Below are positions 19,236 to 27,449 of a DNA stretch of 64,000 nt, piece by piece. Source of the DNA: Clostridiales bacterium (lineage in GTDB: Bacteria; Bacillota; Clostridia; Lachnospirales; Lachnospiraceae); contig JAQXIM010000102.1 of the NCBI GenBank assembly GCA_029007785.1, positions 49,683 through 113,682 on the forward strand, given 5' to 3'. The notes below the pieces were generated by a model. The model was not told the DNA's origin. It saw nothing but the letters and a program-made list of their open reading frames with translations, and did no database searches. The position numbers and the translations under genes are program-made. Each line of letters opens with the position of its first letter. Positions within the stretch are counted from its first letter, which is position 1.

Positions 19236-20411
19236 ATGATAATGAAAAAAGATCTGGGAATTTATGTTCATATTCCCTATTGTGCAAAAAAATGCGAATA
19301 TTGTGATTTTGTTTCCGGTGTGGCAAATCGGGAAGAGATTGCCTATTATATCCGGGTTTTGATGAAGGAAATCCGGGGGTATGAAGCTCTGGGCAATTTG
19401 TATCAGGTCCGTACGATTTTCTTTGGAGGCGGGACACCGTCTCTTCTGGATCCCATGAATCTGAAAAGAATTATGCACCAGCTGAGAGATCAGTTTGTTG
19501 TTCTGGAAGATGCAGAGATTACCGTGGAATGTAATCCGGGAACTTTGACGGAAGAAAAATTGGCCGCCTATAAGGAAATCGGAGTGAATCGACTAAGCAT
19601 TGGTCTGCAGTCGGCCCAGGACGAGGAATTGAAACTTTTGGGAAGAATTCACAGCTGGCAGGATTTTGTTGATAATTATAAGCTTGCCAGAAAAATGGGA
19701 TTTGATAATATTAATGTGGATCTGATGTCTGCTCTGCCTCGTCAGACTCTGGACACATGGAAGGACACTCTGGAAAAAGTAACGGAACTGGAGCCGGATC
19801 ACATTTCTGCCTATAGCCTGATCATTGAAGAAGGTACGCCTTTTTATGAAAAGTACAATACCCAGGCCGGCCGGGCCATGCTTCCCGGTGAGAATGAAGA
19901 ACGTGAAATTTATCATTACACGGGAGAGTTTCTGGCGGAAAAAGGCTATGAGAGATATGAGATTTCCAACTATGCCAAGAAAGGAAAAGAATGCCGCCAT
20001 AATATTACTTACTGGACCGGCGGCGATTATGTGGGTGTTGGTTTGAATGCTTCTTCCTATCTGGAAGGACGCCGTTTTACAAATCCTCGGAAGCACTCCG
20101 ATTATTGGGATCATGCCAGACAGGCTTATACCAAATTCCGAACCATGGCTCCCCAGAGCAGGAAAGAGACCATGGAGGAATTCGTGTTTCTGGGCCTTCG
20201 CATGATGAAGGGAATCTCAAAACGGGAATTTGAAAAGCGGTTTGCCCTTTCTTTTGATGAGGTCTACGGAGAAGTGGCTCAAAAACAGGTGCAGCAGGGC
20301 TTTCTGGTGGAGGACGGAGAATGGCTTCGTTTTTCGGAAAAAGGAATTGATGTCAGCAATCGTTTATTAGTTGATTATTTGTTGGATGATGGGAAATACG
20401 ATGGGAGATAG
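19236..20411 (+). CDS. hemW: Radical SAM heme chaperone HemW
   Basis: A 391-residue radical SAM protein with the cluster motif Cys16-x3-Cys20-x2-Cys23 (IPYCAKKCEYCDF). It shows the family's FFGGGTPSLL and ECNPGTL, SIGLQSAQDEEL and SAYSLIIEEGTPF segments, with a C-terminal HemN-like domain. HemW delivers heme to apo-proteins; the older label is oxygen-independent coproporphyrinogen oxidase-like. True HemN has an extra conserved cysteine in a CX3CX2CXC motif; here the residue after the third cysteine is Asp then Phe, favouring HemW. GGAGG lies 6 bases before ATG 19236. lepA-hemW adjacency is common in Firmicutes. Confidence 0.92.
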   Translation: MIMKKDLGIYVHIPYCAKKCEYCDFVSGVANREEIAYYIRVLMKEIRGYEALGNLYQVRTIFFGGGTPSLLDPMNLKRIMHQLRDQFVVLEDAEITVECNPGTLTEEKLAAYKEIGVNRLSIGLQSAQDEELKLLGRIHSWQDFVDNYKLARKMGFDNINVDLMSALPRQTLDTWKDTLEKVTELEPDHISAYSLIIEEGTPFYEKYNTQAGRAMLPGENEEREIYHYTGEFLAEKGYERYEISNYAKKGKECRHNITYWTGGDYVGVGLNASSYLEGRRFTNPRKHSDYWDHARQAYTKFRTMAPQSRKETMEEFVFLGLRMMKGISKREFEKRFALSFDEVYGEVAQKQVQQGFLVEDGEWLRFSEKGIDVSNRLLVDYLLDDGKYDGR

Positions 20412-20419
20412 ATAAGAGA

Positions 20420-21247
20420 ATGGATCAAAAAGAAGTATTTCGGAACGGACTGCAGCGTATGCGAAAAATGGCGGAAGCCAATCATAATCATGTAACCGTT
20501 GGGGATATTCTGAGCTGTTTTCCGGAAATGGAACTGAATCAGGATCAGATCCGTTTGATTTATCAGTATGCGGAAGAAGAGCATATTGTTATTGAAGATT
20601 ATCAGCTTCATGATACCCGCAGCGTTTCCGTGGGAGAAAAGAAGCTTTCCGGAGAAGAAAAAGCCTATTTTAAAATGTATCTGGAAGATCTGAAAGCCAT
20701 TACTCCCTGTACAGCGGAGGAAGAAATGATGCTGATGGAACGGCTGAGTGCCGGTGAGGAAGAAGTAATCACCCGTCTGACAGAAGGCTATCTTCATTCC
20801 GTTCTGGAATTGGCCAGAAAGCATTCAGGAAATGGCGTTCTCATCGGAGATCTGGTTCAGGAAGGCAATATGGAGCTGATGATTGCTCTGAGCGATATTT
20901 CAGCCGGCGCAGTTTTGCTGGCAGGTGGTCATCGCGAATATATTCTTAATCGGATCGACGAGGTGATGAAAGCACTGATCGCTGAACAGAGCGGATATCA
21001 TAAGGCCGGTGAGAAAATGGCACGGGAGACGAACCGCCTTCTGGCTGCCACCATGGAGCTGGAAGATGAACTGGGAAGGGAAGCTACCCTGGAGGAATTG
21101 GCAAAAAAGGTACAGCTTCCGGAAGATAAAGTCAAAGAGCTGATTCAGATTTCCCTGAATGCAGCAGAATTCTCTGCTGATCAGGAAGGAAATGAGGACA
21201 GAGGAGAAGGAAACCAAGATGGAGGGGAAGCATTGACAGGCTTCTAA
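20420..21247 (+). CDS. Incomplete sigma-70-like protein (regions 1.1, 1.2, part of 2, and 3; no region 4)
   Basis: A 275-residue protein that resembles a primary sigma factor piecewise. Residues about 20-60 look like region 1.1 (VTVGDILSCFPEMELNQDQI). Residues about 75-155 match region 1.2 to 2.1 (KAYFKMYLEDLKAITPCTAEEE, DLVQEGNMELMIAL). Residues about 195-255 match region 3 (LEDELGREATLEELAKKV). The DNA-melting and -10-reading part of region 2 (2.3-2.4) and the -35-reading region 4 are absent. It may bind core polymerase without directing promoters, or be a non-transcriptional derivative. It follows hemW by 8 bp and its last codons overlap the purL promoter. Confidence 0.7.
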   Translation: MDQKEVFRNGLQRMRKMAEANHNHVTVGDILSCFPEMELNQDQIRLIYQYAEEEHIVIEDYQLHDTRSVSVGEKKLSGEEKAYFKMYLEDLKAITPCTAEEEMMLMERLSAGEEEVITRLTEGYLHSVLELARKHSGNGVLIGDLVQEGNMELMIALSDISAGAVLLAGGHREYILNRIDEVMKALIAEQSGYHKAGEKMARETNRLLAATMELEDELGREATLEELAKKVQLPEDKVKELIQISLNAAEFSADQEGNEDRGEGNQDGGEALTGF

Positions 21248-21261
21248 AATCATCTTATAAT
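21233..21261 (+). promoter_or_regulatory. purL promoter inside the upstream gene end
   Basis: TTGACA at 21233-21238, a 17-bp spacer and TATAAT at 21256-21261, both near consensus. The -35 lies within the last codons of the sigma-like gene. Confidence 0.82.
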
Positions 21262-21267
21262 TTCCTT

Positions 21268-21433
21268 ATTCCGAAAGTGTGGAAGAAAATCACGAAGATT
21301 TTGCAGTATATTTTGGATGGATGCAAGTTTTCGTTTGGACATACTGCAGCTGGGAATGGATGCAGTTTGATAACCGGCAGGGCATTTGCCCTCGCAAAAA
21401 TATCGGCGTAACCATACGTCACAGGAGGAAACC
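21268..21433 (+). promoter_or_regulatory. Structured purL leader
   Basis: About 165 nt separate the promoter from the purL start. Pairings seen are GCAGTAT (21303-21309) with ATACTGC (21341-21347), and AGGGCA-TT-TGCCCT (21379-21392). No known purine or PRPP riboswitch core is evident to me, so regulation is only a possibility. Confidence 0.35.
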
Positions 21434-24400
21434 ATGAGCGTTAAGCGTATCTATGTGGAAAAGAAACCCGCCTATGCCGTTCAGGCAAGAGGACTGAAAG
21501 AAGAAATCGAAGGATTCCTGGGAATCAAAACCATTACGAAAGTCAGAGTACTGATTCGTTATGATATGGAGAATATTTCTCAGGAAACTTATGAAGCGGC
21601 GAAGAAGCTAGTATTTTCAGAGCCGCCGGTTGATGTATTGTATGAAGGAACTTTCCCCAGAGAAGAGGGATCTCGCGTCTTTTCCGTAGAATATCTCCCG
21701 GGTCAGTTTGACCAGCGGGCAGATTCTGCTGAGCAGTGTGTAAAGCTTCTGAAAGAAGATGAGGAGCCGATCATTCGTTCGGCAACAACCTATGTTCTGG
21801 AAGGAGAGATTTCCGATGAGGAACTGAAAGCCGTTCAGTCCCTGTGCGTTAACCCTGTAGATTCTCGTCTGTCTGACGGTGATGTACCGGAGACGTTGGT
21901 TCAGGAGTTTGACGAACCGGAAGATGTAAGAATTTTTGATGGATTCTGCGGCATGGAAGAGGCTCCTCTTCGTGAACTCTATGAATCCTTGAATCTGGCA
22001 ATGACCTTTGCCGATTTCCAGTTTATCCAGAAGTATTTTGCCGAAGAAGAGAAGAGAGATCCTTCCATGACAGAAATCAGAGTGCTGGATACTTACTGGT
22101 CCGATCACTGCCGTCACACCACTTTCCAGACAGAGCTTACCGATATTTCTTTCACCGAAGGTGATTATAATCAGGAGATGGAAGGCAGCTATCAGCGTTA
22201 TGTAGAAGACCATAAGGAAATCTATGCCGGTCGTTCAGACAAATATATTTGTTTGATGGATCTGGCTCTTATGGCTATGAAGAAACTGAAAAAAGAAGGA
22301 AAGCTGACCGATCAGGAAGAGACCGATGAGATCAATGCCTGCAGTATTGTTGTACCGGTGGAAATTGACGGCGAGACGGAAGAATGGCTGGTAAACTTTA
22401 AGAATGAAACCCACAACCATCCTACGGAAATTGAGCCTTTTGGTGGTGCTGCAACCTGTCTGGGCGGTGCGATCCGTGACCCGCTGTCGGGACGTACCTA
22501 TGTATACCAGGCAATGAGAATTACCGGTGCCGGAGATCCCACCACTCCTGTGGAACGTACTCTGGCAGGTAAGCTTCCTCAGAAGAAGATTGTGAAAGAT
22601 GCGGCTCATGGATACAGCTCTTATGGTAACCAGATCGGACTGGCTACCGGATATGTGAAAGAGATTTATCATCCCAATTACGTTGCCAAGAGAATGGAAG
22701 TCGGAGCCGTTATGGGTGCTGCCCCTCGTAAGAACGTAATTCGTGAAACCTCCGATCCCGGCGATATCATTCTGCTCATCGGCGGAAGAACGGGACGCGA
22801 CGGCTGCGGCGGTGCTACCGGTTCTTCCAAAGCCCATGATTCCAGCTCTCTGACTACCTGCGGTGCAGAAGTACAGAAGGGTAATGCACCTACGGAAAGA
22901 AAAATTCAGAGACTGTTCCGTCGTCCGGAAGTCAGCCGTCTGATCCGCAAATGTAATGACTTTGGTGCCGGCGGTGTTTCCGTTGCCATTGGTGAGTTGG
23001 CAGACGGTCTGCGTATTGATCTGGACATGGTACCCAAGAAGTATGCCGGTCTGGATGGAACGGAGATTGCGATTTCCGAATCCCAGGAGAGAATGGCTGT
23101 TGTTATCCATCCCGATGATCTGCACAGCATGATGGAGTACGTAAAGGAAGAAAACCTGGAGGCTGTTGTAGTTGCTGAGGTTATGGAAGAAAAACGTCTG
23201 ATCATGTACTGGAGAGGAAATGTAATTGTAAATATCAGTCGTGCATTCCTGGATACCAACGGTGCTCATCAGTCCACCAATCTGAGAGTAAAAGTTCCGA
23301 CTTCCCAGGGAAGTCTGTTCCGGAAAGAAGAAGTAGCTGCTTCTGAGGTAAAAGAAAAATGGATGAAGACTTTGAGCGATCTCAATGTTTGCTCTCAGAA
23401 GGGTCTGGTCGAAATGTTCGACTCCACCGTAGGAGCCGGCTCTGTACTTATGCCTTACGGCGGAAAGTATCAGCTGACAGAGACCCAGTCCATGGTAGCG
23501 AAACTTCCTGTTCTGGAAGGAAAGACCGATGCCGTTACCATGATGAGTTACGGCTTTGATCCTTATCTGTCTTCCTGGAGTCCTTACCATGGAGCCATCT
23601 ATGCTGTAATTTCTTCCGTTGCCAAGATTGTTGCCGGCGGCGGTGACTATAAGACGATCCACTTTACCTTCCAGGAATTCTTCCGCAAACTGGGACAGGA
23701 TCCGGAGCGTTGGGGCGAACCCTTCTCCGCACTGCTGGGTGCTTATGATGCTCAGCTGGGCTTTGAACTGGGATCCATCGGCGGTAAAGACAGTATGTCC
23801 GGAAGCTTCAATGAGATTGATGTTCCGCCTACACTGATTTCCTTCGCTGTAGATATGGCTTCCGATCGCACCATTATTTCTCCGGAACTGAAGAAGGCTG
23901 GCAATAAACTCGTTCTTTTCACCATCGAAAAGAACGAAAAGGATATTCCGAATTACGAGCAGATTAAGAAACTCTACAGCGACATTCATGAAGATATTGT
24001 GGCTGGAAGAATCGTTTCCGCTTATGAAATTGAAAGAAATGGTCTGGCTGAAGCTCTGGCTAAGATGTCCTTCGGCAATAAACTGGGTGTTCAGGTAGAT
24101 GCTTCCTTCCCGGCAGCGGAAATGTTTGCAGCCGGCTGGGGAAATATCGTAGCCGAGGTTCCTGCGGATCAGGCAGATAAACTGACTGCTGCCGGTCAGG
24201 TGATCGGTCAGGTAACGGAAGATGCTGTACTTGCTTACGGTGAGGCAGTGATCAATCTGGAAGAAGCGATCCAGACTTGGAGCGCTCCTCTGGAGAAAGT
24301 ATTCCCTACTCATGTAGGAGAACAGACCACTCCTGTGGAAAGTCCTCTCTATGATGCAAAGGATATCGTGATCTGCAGCCATAAACTGGCTCAGCCTCGG

Positions 24401-25189
24401 GTATTCATCCCTGCATTCCCCGGTACCAACTGTGAAATTGACAGCGCCCGTGCCATGGAAGCTGCCGGTGCAAAAGCTGTTGTGAAGGTAATGAAAAACC
24501 TTTCCGCAGAAGATATCCGTGAATCCGTAGATGAATTTGCAAAAGAAATTGCACAGGCTCAGATTATCATGTTCCCCGGCGGTTTCTCTGCCGGTGACGA
24601 ACCCGATGGTTCTGCCAAGTTTTTTGCCACCGCTTTCCGCAATGCCAAGATCAAAGAAGAGGTTGAGAAGCTTCTGAATGAGAGAGATGGTATGGCTCTT
24701 GGTATCTGCAATGGTTTCCAGGCATTGATCAAGCTGGGTCTGGTTCCCCACGGAAAGATTGTTCCTCAGGAAGAGACTGCTCCGACTCTGACCTTCAATA
24801 CCATTGGACGCCACATTTCCCGTATGAATTATGTGAAAGTGGTTACCAACAAATCCCCTTGGCTGCAGCTGGCGGATCTTGGCGGTGTTTACTGCAATCC
24901 TGCCTCCCATGGAGAAGGACGCTTCGTAGCAAGCGAAGAGTGGCTGAAGAAGCTTTTTGAAAATGGTCAGGTCGCTACTCAGTACTGTGATCCCAATGGA
25001 AAGGTTTCCATGGATGAAAATTGGAACTCCAACGGTTCCTTCATGGCCATCGAGGGTATCACCAGTCCGGACGGACGTGTTTTAGGTAAGATGCTCCATA
25101 ACGAACGTTTTGGAAATTCTCTCCAGAAAAACATTTACGGCGAACAGGATATGAAACTCTTCGAAGCCGGTGTTAAATATTTCAAATAG
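21434..25189 (+). CDS. purL: Phosphoribosylformylglycinamidine synthase, single-chain
   Basis: A 1251-residue large-type FGAM synthase, step 4 of purine synthesis (FGAR plus glutamine and ATP to FGAM). It combines the PurS-like N-terminus, two AIRS-type halves (FKNETHNHPTEIEPFGGAAT, GGRTGRDGCGGATGSS, GSIGGKDSMSGSF) and a C-terminal class I glutaminase. The glutaminase shows FPGTNCEID, MFPGGFSAGDEPDGSAKF, the nucleophile Cys1092 in GICNGFQAL and the histidine in NPASHGEGRF. ATG 21434 follows AGGAGG by 5 bases, so the open frame from 21386 is not used. Many Clostridia carry this fused form rather than separate PurS/PurL/PurQ. No other pur gene is in the window. Confidence 0.97.
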   Translation: MSVKRIYVEKKPAYAVQARGLKEEIEGFLGIKTITKVRVLIRYDMENISQETYEAAKKLVFSEPPVDVLYEGTFPREEGSRVFSVEYLPGQFDQRADSAEQCVKLLKEDEEPIIRSATTYVLEGEISDEELKAVQSLCVNPVDSRLSDGDVPETLVQEFDEPEDVRIFDGFCGMEEAPLRELYESLNLAMTFADFQFIQKYFAEEEKRDPSMTEIRVLDTYWSDHCRHTTFQTELTDISFTEGDYNQEMEGSYQRYVEDHKEIYAGRSDKYICLMDLALMAMKKLKKEGKLTDQEETDEINACSIVVPVEIDGETEEWLVNFKNETHNHPTEIEPFGGAATCLGGAIRDPLSGRTYVYQAMRITGAGDPTTPVERTLAGKLPQKKIVKDAAHGYSSYGNQIGLATGYVKEIYHPNYVAKRMEVGAVMGAAPRKNVIRETSDPGDIILLIGGRTGRDGCGGATGSSKAHDSSSLTTCGAEVQKGNAPTERKIQRLFRRPEVSRLIRKCNDFGAGGVSVAIGELADGLRIDLDMVPKKYAGLDGTEIAISESQERMAVVIHPDDLHSMMEYVKEENLEAVVVAEVMEEKRLIMYWRGNVIVNISRAFLDTNGAHQSTNLRVKVPTSQGSLFRKEEVAASEVKEKWMKTLSDLNVCSQKGLVEMFDSTVGAGSVLMPYGGKYQLTETQSMVAKLPVLEGKTDAVTMMSYGFDPYLSSWSPYHGAIYAVISSVAKIVAGGGDYKTIHFTFQEFFRKLGQDPERWGEPFSALLGAYDAQLGFELGSIGGKDSMSGSFNEIDVPPTLISFAVDMASDRTIISPELKKAGNKLVLFTIEKNEKDIPNYEQIKKLYSDIHEDIVAGRIVSAYEIERNGLAEALAKMSFGNKLGVQVDASFPAAEMFAAGWGNIVAEVPADQADKLTAAGQVIGQVTEDAVLAYGEAVINLEEAIQTWSAPLEKVFPTHVGEQTTPVESPLYDAKDIVICSHKLAQPRVFIPAFPGTNCEIDSARAMEAAGAKAVVKVMKNLSAEDIRESVDEFAKEIAQAQIIMFPGGFSAGDEPDGSAKFFATAFRNAKIKEEVEKLLNERDGMALGICNGFQALIKLGLVPHGKIVPQEETAPTLTFNTIGRHISRMNYVKVVTNKSPWLQLADLGGVYCNPASHGEGRFVASEEWLKKLFENGQVATQYCDPNGKVSMDENWNSNGSFMAIEGITSPDGRVLGKMLHNERFGNSLQKNIYGEQDMKLFEAGVKYFK

Positions 25190-25198
25190 TGAATAATA

Positions 25199-25271
25199 GG
25201 GAAAGAGACGAAGCGGCTGCGGTGACATGGCAAAGAAATCTCCCGGTGCTGTTCCGTTCTCTTTCCCCTTT
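25199..25271 (+). terminator. Likely purL terminator
   Basis: GGGAAAGAGACG (25199-25210) pairs with 25255-25267 (one bulged T), followed by CTTTT. A second hairpin, CCCCGG/CCGGGG near 25281-25299, sits just before the next ribosome site. Confidence 0.55.
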
Positions 25272-25311
25272 TATCTATGACCCCGGGAAAGAACCGGGGG
25301 AAAGGAGCATC

Positions 25312-26943
25312 ATGAAAGGAAAGTCAAAACTGAAATTAATAACAGGAATTCTTCTGGTATTGTTTGCTGCTGTTTATTATTATGTTACATTGCCTGCCAT
25401 CAATTTCCATTCGACGGGGACCTGGATGTTTTTGATCGCAGGAATTGCCATCGTTTTGTTTATTTACAGTATTCGCCGCATTGTTCCTACCGGAAATAAA
25501 AAGAAACCTCTGGATTTTTCCGGACTGAAGACAAATAAAATCGTTCGCGGCGGAGCCGGCCTTCTTTTTGTTCTGATTGTTATTTTTTGTGTGGGAACCG
25601 TTTTATCTTCTCCCATTATCAATGCATCCAAATATCAGAAGCTTTTGACTGTGGAAGAAGGAGTATTTTCGGAAGACATTCAGCAGATTTCCTATGATCA
25701 GATTCCTATGCTGGATCGGAACTCTGCTTCTATTCTGGGTAACAGAAAAATGGGAAGCCTGGTAGATCTGGCATCTCAGTTTGTTGTCAGTGATTATTAC
25801 TGCCAGATTAACTATCAGGGAGATCCGGTACGAGTTACTCCCCTGAATTATGCCAGTCTGATCAAGTGGTTTACCAATATGAGAGAAGGTATTCCTGCCT
25901 ATATTAAGATTGATATGGCAACTCAGGATACGGAACTGGTTCGTCTGGAAGAAGGAATGAAATATACTCCCTATGATCATTTCAACCGTAATCTGTATCG
26001 TCATCTTCGTTTCAAATATCCTACCTATATCTTTGATGATATCAGCTTTGAAATTGACGAAGAGGGAACACCCATGTGGATCTGCAGTGTGGCAAAGTAC
26101 AATGTTGGTCTCTTCGGAGGAAGAACCATTGGCCGTGTTGTTGTCTGCAATGCCATTACCGGTGAATGTGATGACTATTCCGTAGAAGAGGCACCTACAT
26201 GGATTGACCGTGTATACTCGGCTGACATGCTGGTAGAACTGTATGATTATTATGGAACTCTGAAGCACGGATTTCTTAACAGCATCATGGGTCAGAAGGA
26301 CTGCCTGAAGACAACCAACGGATACAATTATCTGGCCATTGATGACGATGTATGGGTATATACCGGCGTTACCTCCATTACCAGTGACCAGTCCAATGTT
26401 GGATTTGTTCTGATGAATGAGAGAACCATGGAAACCAAATACTATCAGATTGAAGGTGCCATTGAAGATTCTGCCATGTCCTCTGCCGAAGGTAAAGTTC
26501 AGAACCTGAAGTATGAAGCAACCTTCCCTCTTCTTTTGAATATTGCCAATGAACCTACCTATTTCATTGCCCTGAAGGATGATTCCGGTCTCGTTAAAAT
26601 GTATGCCATGGTAAATGTTCAGAAGTATCAGGTGGTTGCTACCGGTGACTCTGTCAGTGAGTGTGAGAAAGCATATATTTCCCTCTTAAAGGAAAATGGC
26701 ATCAATAGTTCCGGAGCATCCCTGAGTACCTTTACGGCAACCGGTGTCATCACAAAGATCACGGAAGGTGTTGTGGATGGTAACTCCCATTACTATATCA
26801 TGCTTCAGAACGATGAAAATATCTATGATGTTACTCTGGCAGATTTCATCCAGGTAGTTCGTCTGGAAGTAGGAGACTCAGTGGATCTGGAATATCTGGA
26901 AGGCGTCGAGACCTGTACTGTACTTGGCGTAACAATACCATAA
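25312..26943 (+). CDS. Membrane-anchored protein of unknown function
   Basis: A 543-residue protein I cannot assign to a named family. Three membrane helices lie in the first 100 residues (ITGILLVLFAAVYYYVTL, MFLIAGIAIVLFIYSI, LLFVLIVIFCVGTVL). A large probably extracytoplasmic domain of about 430 residues follows, rich in Tyr and beta-type sequence with repeated short acidic turns. Its end (about 500-540) looks like a small OB or beta-barrel unit (ATGVITKITEGVVDGNSHYYI). ATG 25312 has AAAGGAG upstream; the frame is open to 25189 but that part covers the purL terminator. Codon use is like its neighbours, so it is not obviously transferred. Confidence 0.75.
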   Translation: MKGKSKLKLITGILLVLFAAVYYYVTLPAINFHSTGTWMFLIAGIAIVLFIYSIRRIVPTGNKKKPLDFSGLKTNKIVRGGAGLLFVLIVIFCVGTVLSSPIINASKYQKLLTVEEGVFSEDIQQISYDQIPMLDRNSASILGNRKMGSLVDLASQFVVSDYYCQINYQGDPVRVTPLNYASLIKWFTNMREGIPAYIKIDMATQDTELVRLEEGMKYTPYDHFNRNLYRHLRFKYPTYIFDDISFEIDEEGTPMWICSVAKYNVGLFGGRTIGRVVVCNAITGECDDYSVEEAPTWIDRVYSADMLVELYDYYGTLKHGFLNSIMGQKDCLKTTNGYNYLAIDDDVWVYTGVTSITSDQSNVGFVLMNERTMETKYYQIEGAIEDSAMSSAEGKVQNLKYEATFPLLLNIANEPTYFIALKDDSGLVKMYAMVNVQKYQVVATGDSVSECEKAYISLLKENGINSSGASLSTFTATGVITKITEGVVDGNSHYYIMLQNDENIYDVTLADFIQVVRLEVGDSVDLEYLEGVETCTVLGVTIP

Positions 26944-26977
26944 GTTATCTTGTAAAACAAAAAAAGACAGAGTAATC

Positions 26978-27056
26978 ATTCTGTGGAAATGGCCGGATAT
27001 GAGGAGGTGACTGACTGGCGCTCCCTTGTATCCGGTCTTTTCAGTTTCTGCGGAAT
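26978..27056 (+). promoter_or_regulatory. Structured intergenic region before ppdK
   Basis: ATTCTGTGGAAA (26978-26989) pairs with TTTCTGCGGAAT (27045-27056) using three wobbles. Inside it CCGGATA (26993-26999) pairs with TATCCGG (27029-27035). No T-run follows. It may end the upstream transcript or be an RNA element. The rest of 27057-27311 is AT-rich; I see no gene in it. Confidence 0.4.
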
Positions 27057-27311
27057 GCTTATTTTCTGGTCTCCGTTTTCCTTAAAACATAGGGATATGT
27101 ATTGCATATTTATCCGAAAAAAAAGTAATTATTCTTCTGATTTTTTTCAAAAAATCTGGCAGCTAAAACCAAAAGAATAGAAAGATTTCGACTGTGTTTT
27201 CTTTTGTTTACGTCGTTACTTTAATTAAATAGCAAATATATGAAAAAAGTCGTAAGAATATAAATTAAAATGAAAAATAATAAGGAAATAGAAATAATAT
27301 ATAAAAAAATA

Positions 27312-27340
27312 TTGGATGGAGGCAGAAAATGTGTTATAAT
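27312..27340 (+). promoter_or_regulatory. ppdK promoter
   Basis: TTGGAT at 27312-27317, a 17-bp spacer and TATAAT at 27335-27340. The leader to the ATG at 27450 is about 100 nt. Confidence 0.75.
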
Positions 27341-27449
27341 GCCAACTGATAGGCGCCGTGATATTTTATAAAAAACACGCGCTGAAAAGATTAGTCAATA
27401 CTGTTGATTGAAAAAGGAAAAGAAGCTATTTTATTTAGGAGGTTTTGTT

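Noticed and set aside
22235..24910. Very long minus-strand frame opposite purL
   Set aside because: It is a complement artefact of purL codon use; purL motifs are complete on the plus strand.
26983..27180. 65-codon frame before ppdK
   Set aside because: It lies in paired, AT-rich leader sequence and has no convincing start.
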